DNA of 64,000 nucleotides from Sepioteuthis lessoniana (taxonomy: Eukaryota > Mollusca > Cephalopoda > Myopsida > Loliginidae): assembly GCA_963585895.1 (NCBI GenBank), contig OY757915.1:96425905-96489904 (forward strand), written 5' to 3'. A program made the position numbers and the translations under genes. The notes under the pieces are model-generated. The model was not told where the DNA came from and made no database searches. It saw only the letters and a list, made by a program, of their open reading frames with translations. Positions within the stretch are counted from its first letter, which is position 1, and each line of letters starts with the position of its first letter. Shown here piece by piece: positions 61,075 through 64,000 of the stretch.

Positions 61075-61407
61075 AGACTTGTGGGACTTGGACAGTAAAA
61101 ACAACAACTTAAGAGCATAGATGATAAAGTTTTCTTACTTTAAAGATTCATATTTTCGTTTTTCTTTGTGTGTGGAGGGTATTTCCTTCTTTATAGGCAT
61201 GTGGGTTTGTAGGTTGCTGACAGGTGTAGGTAACGTGTTCAGAAGATTCGTTTTTCCAATTGTAGTTGCCACTGTGCTAAAGTTGCCTTTGTTCATTGTG
61301 ATACCTGTGTGAGCCATTGTAGTGGTCGTAGTCACTTTACCTTGGTGCCCTCGTACTTGTATATGACCAACTTGACTGCCAGGACAAATCTGATGTTTCA
61401 CAATAGT
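38343..61407 (-). CDS. TAF4: TFIID subunit TAF4, C-terminal part (8 exons; 5' part outside window)
   Basis: Spliced minus-strand gene. Exons, 5' to 3': 61407-61139, 59614-59445, 50887-50757, 48650-48525, 47594-47538, 44229-44119, 42255-42202, 38456-38343. Each junction has AG/GT signals and phases agree, giving 1032 nt = 343 residues plus TGA. The product matches the conserved C-terminal half of animal TAF4: DDDDINDVATMGG leads into the histone-fold region that pairs with TAF12 in TFIID, then come a charged helix rich in E, R and K, a basic GPRKKRK motif, and the terminal RVNLKDLIFLMEQD block ending YKTFFK. TAF4 is a nuclear core-promoter factor for RNA polymerase II. The TAFH domain and N-terminus must lie above 61407, probably beyond 64000. 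Introns run from 1.05 to 8.6 kb and are full of transposons. TAF4 and TAF4B cannot be separated here; invertebrates usually have one gene. Confidence 0.93.
38681..38897 (+). repeat. SINE-A copy 3 (in the last TAF4 intron, antisense)
   Basis: Head GTCCCCATAGCATAATGGCT, the conserved body GGGAAAGGTATGAACCCCCT and tail GGCACTAAATAACCCATAAC. It lies antisense to TAF4, about 220 bp upstream of the final acceptor. Confidence 0.8.
40720..40957 (-). repeat. SINE-C copy (TAF4 intron)
   Basis: CGATAGCTACTACACCAAGG at the left; GGGATTGAACCCCAGTCTCC and a head complement at the right. Confidence 0.84.
41500..42005 (-). repeat. R1 partial copy (TAF4 intron)
   Basis: The degenerate tail near 41505 is followed by repeated GTTTCAAGTATTTCTAATAC units, then GACCCATAGATGGGACCCCT and GGTGGACCTGGGAGTAATAG. 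Confidence 0.7.
42202..42255 (-). CDS. TAF4: TAF4 exon g (short Ser-rich linker)
   Basis: The acceptor AATCTTTTCCAG precedes 42255 and the donor GTAAGT follows 42202. The 54-nt exon, phase 0, encodes SGTSSSLTNGLHSSPLRP. Vertebrate TAF4 has a Ser/Gly-rich variable linker at the same place, between GPRKKRK and the terminal block. The call rests on splice signals, phase and position, because the residues themselves are not conserved. Confidence 0.85.
42525..42567. repeat. Poly(A) tract of about 43
   Basis: One of many long homopolymers. Others on the plus strand: 26170-26207, 27120-27147, 29585-29612, 32959-32987, 36330-36370, 36807-36840, 47488-47527, 48486-48518, 50967-51007, 57566-57599, 61751-61786, 63212-63236. 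Confidence 0.95.
42840..43110. repeat. Inverted-repeat (foldback) module
   Basis: Arms of about 110 bp: ATGGATGAGAAAATTTTATT...AGTATGACTGAAATTATCTA and the complement TAGATAATTTCAGTCATACT...AAATTTTCTCATCCAT, with a ~50-bp spacer. TAF4 intron; a SINE-C starts right at its right edge. Confidence 0.82.
43112..43345 (-). repeat. SINE-C copy (TAF4 intron)
   Basis: ACCTGAAGGCTCCCTTTACA...AAGGATTGAACCCCAGTCTC. It directly follows the inverted-repeat module at 42840-43110. Confidence 0.82.
43846..43890. repeat. (TA)n microsatellite, TAF4 intron
   Basis: About 22 TA units. Similar shorter tracts lie at 4207-4241, 6294-6312, 6978-7005, 18813-18847, 22733-22771, 27052-27093, 41455-41481 and 49411-49440. 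Confidence 0.92.
44119..44229 (-). CDS. TAF4: TAF4 exon f (basic GPRKKRK segment)
   Basis: The acceptor TTTTCTAG precedes 44229 and the donor GTAAGT follows 44119; the exon is 111 nt, 37 codons in phase 0. It encodes LQQAEMEEMRQREANITALA followed by AIGPRKKRKIEMGDTNQ. The ALAAIGPRKKRK motif is a strongly conserved TAF4 hallmark and a likely nuclear-localisation signal. Confidence 0.95.
44470..45590 (+). pseudogene. Degenerate Ty3/gypsy (Mag-like) gag-protease-RT relic
   Basis: Plus strand, antisense to TAF4 in its intron. Broken frames show gag remnants (RQLVGLAGFEGVRLERVTEL then TFLIGFPDGIS), a zinc-knuckle start (CKCGATGDK), a protease-like RSALIDTDC with later ILVVHDKP and LLLEINAIKAF, and an RT remnant near 45470-45590 (SLLDLRIVHL and the frame continuing to PRWLPYHEG). 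The order matches a gypsy polyprotein of the Mag type. Many stops and an internal poly(A) run at 45266-45285 show it is old. Confidence 0.6.
45594..45989 (-). repeat. R1 partial copy (TAF4 intron)
   Basis: AATTCAGTTTAGCATAAGTA units, then GACCCATAGATATGACCCAA and CAGTCGGTGTATTCTACTGA at the right. It lies between the gypsy relic and the first part of the mariner relic. Confidence 0.78.
46019..46187 (+). pseudogene. mariner-like transposase relic, first part
   Basis: The broken frame reads VVTSDDVMS, then FIFLHGLRLNTEAYIKCLGE and VVLPWIETGCW. This is the conserved catalytic-domain region of mariner transposases, where the intact family has a similar run before a WQQD segment. It is cut by the R1 insertion at 46188 and resumes at 47044. 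Confidence 0.75.
46188..47043 (-). repeat. R1: complete ~0.86-kb non-autonomous retroposon
   Basis: An 856-bp insertion flanked by a perfect 12-bp target duplication ACTGGCTGCTGG (46176-46187 and 47044-47055) and splitting a mariner relic. On the minus strand it starts TTGCCCAGTCGGCTGGGGCT and contains an inverted pair CAGTCGG/CCGACTG. It then has a block conserved in all copies (GTGGAGTACCCCTTCATTGC, AGAGTGGTAGCACCTGAT), an AT-rich zone of degenerate ~60-bp units (TTTAGCATAAGTACAGTTT), and ends with the LINE/SINE-A 3' tail. No coding capacity is visible. The family name R1 is mine. Confidence 0.85.
47044..47400 (+). pseudogene. mariner-like transposase relic, second part
   Basis: The continuation after R1: GRPYIWQHNTVPYHTR-type run (RPYIWQ, VPYHTSRT), then NTKDELKARIMAAFTNLNKE and the end of the element. 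The target duplication of R1 lies exactly at the join, proving the two parts were once continuous. Confidence 0.78.
47538..47594 (-). CDS. TAF4: TAF4 exon e (57-nt microexon-sized)
   Basis: The acceptor TTTTGTCTCAG precedes 47594 and the donor GTAAAT follows 47538. The 57-nt exon encodes SRSKHEDPEQLKLKQKAKE, matching the SRSR-EDPEQLRLKQKAKE block of animal TAF4. It starts and ends in phase 0. The donor is non-optimal and is followed after ten bases by a run of about 40 U in the transcript. Confidence 0.94.
47730..47930 (-). pseudogene. Possible mariner terminal fragment
   Basis: The low end, ACAAGGATTGGCTGAAAAGT-TCATAGGCTGAC, resembles mariner inverted terminal repeats. The minus strand inward has remnants compatible with a transposase C-terminus (a KNKPHLVTLY-like run). 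It lies about 130 bp upstream of TAF4 exon e. Weak. Confidence 0.38.
48236..48475 (-). repeat. Two SINE-D degenerate copies in tandem (TAF4 intron)
   Basis: ACATTCATTGAGGATTGAAC...GAGCTTGCTCATCATTAGTA, and AGTGTATTCAGTGAGGATCA...CCTAGTTAACCATTATACCA: two successive weak complements of the SINE-D head. Confidence 0.45.
48525..48650 (-). CDS. TAF4: TAF4 exon d (charged helix)
   Basis: The acceptor CTTTTCTAG precedes 48650 and the donor GTGAGC follows 48525; the exon is 126 nt, exactly 42 codons in phase 0. It encodes MDSRYEVRNDVRSVLKHFEE and the highly charged LEKKRHEEQEREMLLRVAK, the conserved helical segment after the histone fold. The initial Met is internal, not a translation start. A run of 33 thymines on the transcribed strand begins six bases into the following intron. 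Confidence 0.94.
49133..49410 (-). pseudogene. LINE reverse-transcriptase C-terminal relic (TAF4 intron)
   Basis: Minus strand: NKSWKQHPTKQSYGHLP, then HAGHCWRSKDKLISDILLWT and NIQQLLMDMGNNLEYLLGAM-DNRDKW. Same LINE family as 35830-36195. Confidence 0.68.
49486..49512 (-). other. Hammerhead-like core motif (TAF4 intron)
   Basis: Minus strand CTGAAGA-G-GGTC-attata-GACC-T-GAAA, with a clean 4-bp GC-rich stem, 45 bp from a (TA)n at 49411-49440. Confidence 0.42.
49846..50300 (-). repeat. R1 partial copy (TAF4 intron)
   Basis: Repeated CACACAGTTAAATGGTTTCA units, then GACCCATAGATGAGACCCTA and TGTTGGTGTATTCTACAGCC. Confidence 0.7.
50757..50887 (-). CDS. TAF4: TAF4 exon c (histone-fold helix region)
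   Basis: The acceptor TTTATTTTTCAG precedes 50887 and the donor GTGAGT follows 50757; the exon is 131 nt. It encodes KKFGVDEVPSDVINLISHAT and then QERLRDFVEKLSTIAEHR, the second part of the TAF4 histone-fold region (compare the family pattern Y/I-SHATQ-RL-LVEK). It ends in phase 0 after SEIYK. The intron before it, about 8.6 kb, is the largest in the window and holds the LINE and the LTR-like unit. Confidence 0.94.
51072..51143. repeat. Long (TA)n microsatellite, TAF4 intron
   Basis: About 36 TA units, 60 bp from a poly(A) tract of about 41 (50967-51007). Confidence 0.95.
51156..51310 (-). repeat. SINE-D copy (TAF4 intron)
   Basis: GGGGCACCCAATGAGACTCG, AACTCACTCGTG, and TAACCATTACACCACCAGAG-GTGCCC: a clear complement of a tRNA-like head. 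It abuts the long (TA)n at 51072-51143. Confidence 0.75.
51726..51827 (-). repeat. SINE-A fragment abutting R1
   Basis: Reverse-strand 3' half of SINE-A (TTTAATGGAATATCGACCTT...GTGGTACTATTTAACCC), joined without a gap to an R1 element in the opposite orientation starting at 51828. Confidence 0.7.
51828..52398 (+). repeat. R1 copy, near full length (TAF4 intron)
   Basis: Starts TTGCCCAGTCGGCTGGGGCT, holds all conserved blocks and ends with TTGGTGTTAAATAACCTACA-AAGGTTGATATGCTATAAAA and a CCAACAAACCAAACC tail. It is shortened in the ~60-bp unit zone compared with the 856-bp copy. Confidence 0.82.
52548..52860 (-). repeat. R1 partial copy (TAF4 intron)
   Basis: The degenerate tail (TTTTACGACATGTCAACCCT) is followed by a short version of the conserved block (GGGATCCTAACAGGTACTCC, CCAGAGCTCTGGAACTGGAG). 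Confidence 0.6.
52947..53069 (-). other. LINE 3' UTR and SINE-shared 3' tail
   Basis: On the minus strand, after the RNase H stop, a short AT-rich UTR ends with GCATTAAATGACCCACAGAG and then GTTGATATGCCATTAAACAA. The SINE-A copies and the R1 repeats end in the same sequence with few changes. In those the core AACCTACAAAGGTT can form a small AACCT/AGGTT hairpin; here it is ACCCACAGAGGTT. Confidence 0.85.
53070..56720 (-). pseudogene. LINE ORF2: endonuclease, reverse transcriptase, RNase H (frameshifted)
   Basis: Begins at 56720 with MAHKIIQWNCCGYKANYDEL, about 6 bases after the ORF1 stop. APE endonuclease motifs: ICLQETF near the start, MGDFNSHN near 56310 in a shifted frame, and GSDHYPI near 56120. 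RT: LAPGPDEIHYTLLKELP (in 55077-55541), the catalytic FDLGKAYDTTW in a shifted frame near 54990-55020, and GVPQGSILS. The active-site YVDD is changed to YVDN (about 54738-54749). RNase H at 53070-53870 retains DGSK, SAEV and YSDSKS acidic residues. About 1,200 codons, normal for the I group, but at least three frameshifts break it. Confidence 0.9.
56726..57545 (-). pseudogene. LINE ORF1 remnant with CCHC zinc knuckles
   Basis: Minus strand. The conserved run CHNCQKFGHHKEKCTRPPIC leads into CKNCGETGNH and CANCKQNHSAYSKECELW: three cysteine knuckles typical of I/Jockey-type ORF1 nucleic-acid-binding proteins. A frameshift near 57330 carries the sequence into another frame (ISCPEARKFIENSLATTTYG), and the end MKKQNTKTKTTPKQNKHQTH-KD is in a third segment, stopping at 56726 just before ORF2. 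The N-terminal part is missing. Confidence 0.85.
57700..59028 (+). repeat. LTR-like unit with PBS-like sequence beyond
   Basis: GC-richer than its surroundings. It begins TGTTATGTAATGCGACACAG and ends GACGGTTATAACA, i.e. TG..CA with TGTTAT/ATAACA inverted ends. Directly after it comes GTGGGGTCAAAATATTACAG, whose TGGGGTC resembles a primer-binding site. It contains AGAAGAGGACAGTC-type short direct repeats (57860-57990) and a poly(A) insert (58627-58656). No second LTR, coding region or target duplication is visible, so this is a tentative 5' LTR fragment on the plus strand. Confidence 0.45.
59445..59614 (-). CDS. TAF4: TAF4 exon b (start of histone-fold domain)
   Basis: The pyrimidine-rich acceptor ...CTCTCTTCCAG precedes 59614 and the donor GTATGT follows 59445; the exon is 170 nt. 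It encodes DDDDINDVATMGGVNLSEET, the family signature that opens the TAF12-binding histone-fold region, followed by a stretch with GTQTRSCKDECFLYHSPL. It ends one base into an Ala codon completed by exon c, giving RVNAIAKKFG across the junction. Reading through the donor instead produces an unrelated tail and a stop. Confidence 0.94.
59811..60934. repeat. 24-bp minisatellite in a TAF4 intron
   Basis: About 45 tandem copies of a 24-bp purine-rich unit (AGAGAGATAGATAAGAGAGA + CAGA). The central part, about 60118-60920, is almost perfectly homogeneous; variant spacing occurs at the left edge. Because 24 is a multiple of three, two minus-strand frames stay open for over 440 codons, but these are artefacts. 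On the TAF4 transcript strand it is a long pyrimidine-rich tract 200 bp downstream of exon a. Confidence 0.95.
61043..61073. repeat. (GA)n microsatellite
   Basis: About 15 GA dinucleotides, next to the 24-bp minisatellite. Confidence 0.85.
61139..61407 (-). CDS. TAF4: TAF4 exon a (upstream of histone fold)
   Basis: The acceptor TTTTCATTATAG precedes 61407 and the donor GTAAGA follows 61139. The exon is 269 nt, enters in phase 0 and leaves with two bases of a Lys codon completed by the next exon. It encodes a Thr/Gly/Gln-rich low-complexity linker starting TIVKHQICPGSQVGHIQ and ending KEKRKYESLK. This linker is poorly conserved among TAF4 proteins, so the assignment rests on the splice phase, the strand and the smooth join into the strongly conserved next exon. 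Confidence 0.82.
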
Positions 61408-61753
61408 CTATAATGAAAAGTAAAGAAAACCCATGATCATGAGTAAAAATACCTTTCATTGCAATGAGAAAGGATGAATTATAGCATACAGCCCCACAAA
61501 TAAAAAATAAACAAATCTGACCACCCACCAGGTCAGATTTAACATGTAGTAATTTAATTTTTTATGCGAATTGTGTGCGACCATCACAAAAATGTTTGAT
61601 TCCCTAGAGATTCCTCTTTTGAGGGACATCAGGTGTCAAATGATAAATTTAGCCCTACAAACTAGGTACAGGGGAGGGGGATCACTGGGATCAGGTTCTC
61701 AACTTTAAATCACTCACTTGGTGCTAACAACAGGTCGACTTCTGGAAATCAGG

Positions 61754-61789
<36 letters not shown>

Positions 61790-61863
61790 AGTCTCCGACA
61801 TTTACTTTGTAACAGTCAAGAAAAAAAAAAAATTCCACAGAAAATGGTACCATTAATTCTAGG

Positions 61864-62152
61864 AAGCATGTATGGCGTAATGGTTATCATAAAAGGAAAT
61901 AGACTCAGCAAGTCGAGTGCAAATTCTGGACAAGGCTGTTTGCATTTAATTTGTTAATGCCCTTAGAAAAGGGTATGAATCCATCTTTTCTCCCTCCCCA
62001 ACTATGAGTAGATAATAGTTTAAGACTAGGCTCTATAGTCTAGGTCTGGTAATGGGTCAAAAGAAGATAGATCCGAAATTCAAATCAGCTGTAATTGTTT
62101 AAAAATTGACCTCATGTTGCATCCTGCCTGTGGCAGGATGGTTTGGTAAATA
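61864..62152 (+). repeat. SINE-B copy
   Basis: Head AGCATGTATGGCGTAATGGT, body AAGGGTATGAATCCATCTTT, 3' part TTGACCTCATGTTGCATCCT, ending GGTAAATA. It lies just upstream of TAF4 exon a, antisense to the gene. Confidence 0.8.
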
Positions 62153-62378
62153 CATACATGTTAATTCAACTGTCAAGTCAGTCATATTCATTTGCGATAA
62201 AGATAGTTGGAAAAAAAAAGTTCTAACTTTTTACATTTGCATAAATATTAGTTAATTGCAAACTATTCTAATTAGTGTCAATTATAATAATGAATATATT
62301 TTATACTATAGTTATTGGAATTTACTTTATCATCAACAGAAAATTATGTGTCTTTATTTCTCATGAAGCTGTCAATCT

Positions 62379-62404
62379 GATAGATAGATAGATAGATAGA
62401 TAGA
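62379..62404. repeat. (GATA)n microsatellite
   Basis: About six GATA units. Confidence 0.85.
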
Positions 62405-62469
62405 GAAAACAAAAACGTACTTTGCTATTTTTATTCCCAATGAGTTAGTTATTGGAATCTCACTTCATT

Positions 62470-63190
62470 AACAGAAGACAATGTCTACTCCTCTAGTTGT
62501 TGTGATGGCTTGCTAGTACTCCTAGATATTTCACATCTTCAGGGAGTGATAATATTTGTTGTCCTGAAGGTAAGTCTGGATCTATAGGTTATTGAAGACC
62601 ACTTTCTAATTAGAAGTCAATGTCTGCTTCCAGTTCTCATGATGATATCTACCCATCTCCTCCAGCTTTGTCATTCCTTGCTAGTACTCAATATATATTT
62701 CTAGATCATTCACTATGTTTATCTTTAGATAGCAATAGTTGTTATAGTCCTGAAGTGTGGATGATACTGTAGTACATGTTTAGACTAAATTAGTACAACT
62801 AGTAGCCTTATTCTAGCTCTCCTAAAAGGTTTTCATTGAACGGAACTTCACTGCCACATTTGTGGGTATGTTTAGATGCTACCAAGTTTCAATCACAAAT
62901 GAACAATGTTCACCAACCCACACCCTTTTAAAAGAGTTTTACACTTGCTTTTCTGATAATGTTGGATATCAGTTTCTTGTTTGTATTTTGAATTGTGACT
63001 CGTTTGATATCCTTTCTGGGTACTAACTGCCTAGGATGTGTTTCAGGTTTATTTTTCTATGGAATGTATCAGATTATCCTCTTCATCTTTTCTTGTTGCC
63101 CAGGGGCTGCAGTTATATAGTAATACTGGTCTTATGAAGGTTTTATACAGGATCCAGTAGAATGATCTCCCAGATTTAAAGTGGCTAAGA
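62470..63190 (-). pseudogene. LINE reverse-transcriptase relic
   Basis: Minus strand from about 63190: LGDHSTGSCIKPS in one frame, LYNCSPWATRK in another, then remnants of the HRK..L..ILG / RISN.....N block typical of the LINE RT C-terminal side, ending near WRRWVDIIMRTG around 62640. The segments near 62500 and 62625 partly repeat one another. Heavily decayed. Confidence 0.5.
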
Positions 63191-63208
63191 TAGTCTTTAA
63201 ATTTTAAA

Positions 63209-63235
<27 letters not shown>

Positions 63236-63239
<4 letters not shown>

Positions 63240-63310
63240 GCCCTTATTAACTCATGTTGGCGAGTCCATTTCCTATGATGATAACTGTTACATTACAAGC
63301 ACCTTCCAAA
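63236..63310 (-). repeat. SINE-B head fragment
   Basis: GAGTCCATTTCCTATGATGA then TAACTGTTACATTACA: complement of the SINE-B head. Confidence 0.55.
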
Positions 63311-64000
63311 ACATACACAATTCTAGATTGATACGAAGAGTATATGAATTGTATATATAAAAGTTCCATTCCATTTTTGAGATATTGGTGAGATCTTTAA
63401 TATAAATATGCCATAATTAACCGAGTATAATATACACTCCTAACTTTCAGCATCAAATTCTGAGAAAAACATCTCATGTATAATACAGACTTTGGAATTT
63501 ATAACAGCTAAATAGATTTAACATTTTAACAGTTTGTAAAAACTAAAAATAAGAATTCATCATTGAGCTTATATAATGTTTCAAAACAAAATTTACATAG
63601 AATTCAGAGCAAAGGCAAGAGCATTTTCACATGAAAATGTAATAAACTTTTGGCGAAAATAAGTTTACAATAGAAGAAACAAATTATAAACAAACATGCA
63701 TTCCAGTAGCTATTTTTCTGTATGAGGATAAAACAGAATTGTTTGTTAGAGATTAGTTAATTTGGACCATAGATATCACTTACTTTCAATTATGCTGTAA
63801 AAAAAAAAAAAAAAAAAAAAAAAGATATTTAGTTCTCATGTATAATATGGACAACTAACTTTCCAGCTTAAAAATTTAGGAAAAAAAAGTGCACATTATA
63901 CACAAATAATTACAGTTGTGACTTTTGTAAACCTCCCATGAATGAGATGTCACTTCCTTGGATGAAAAAAAAAAAACAAAAAAAAACAAACTAACTAGGG
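63311..64000. other. AT-rich DNA, probably TAF4 intron
   Basis: No exon found. Since TAF4 begins further upstream, this is expected to be intronic. A poly(A) tract lies at 63798-63823. Confidence 0.4.

Noticed and set aside
59764..61118. Two open frames of over 440 codons with an 8-residue Leu/Ser-rich repeat
   Set aside because: They are produced by the 24-bp minisatellite, whose unit is a multiple of three and has no stop in these frames. They lie in a TAF4 intron and have no family similarity.

Overview
The window is nuclear DNA from an animal. Split exons with GT..AG introns encode the C-terminal part of TFIID subunit 4 (TAF4). The rest is AT-rich and crowded with long (TA)n and poly(A) tracts, tRNA-derived SINEs, LINEs, a Ty3/gypsy element and mariner relics. 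The TAF4 sequence and repeat content fit an invertebrate, perhaps a lophotrochozoan such as a mollusc, but the species cannot be fixed from this sequence alone.

Layout. 1-7 kb: AT-rich DNA with SINEs, a ~0.65-kb non-autonomous retroposon (here called R1) and three inverted-repeat or hairpin modules set in (TA)n microsatellites. 7.07-9.88 kb: the 3' half of a minus-strand Ty3/gypsy retrotransposon (RNase H end, DD35E integrase, LTR with an internal 180-bp duplication). 9.9-12.5 kb: mostly featureless, with some SINEs. 12.5-17.5 kb: a GC-richer repeat containing a 63-bp minisatellite and a hairpin-rich tRNA-like module, split by a young internally deleted copy of the same Ty3/gypsy family (13057-16717: LTR, gag, protease, truncated RT, LTR, 4-bp target duplication). 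17.8-38 kb: SINEs, R1 copies, mariner and LINE relics and long homopolymers. 38.3-61.4 kb: the 3' part of TAF4 on the minus strand, eight exons encoding 343 residues. Its introns carry a degenerate gypsy relic, a mariner relic interrupted by a complete R1 copy with 12-bp target duplication, an I-group LINE (52.95-57.56 kb), an LTR-like unit (57.70-59.03 kb) and a 24-bp minisatellite of about 1.1 kb. 61.4-64 kb: a SINE and a LINE reverse-transcriptase relic.

The main inference is a retroposition network. The LINE at 52.95-57.56 kb, the tRNA-headed SINE-A copies and R1 all end in the same ~40-nt 3' tail, which contains a small hairpin (AACCT..AGGTT type). This is the arrangement expected when a LINE reverse transcriptase moves SINEs that borrowed its tail. 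A second recurring structure is a hammerhead-ribozyme-like core (CTGANGA, short hairpin, GAAA) found several times beside (TA)n tracts and inverted repeats, which recalls Penelope-like elements. TAF4 is the only host gene I can support.
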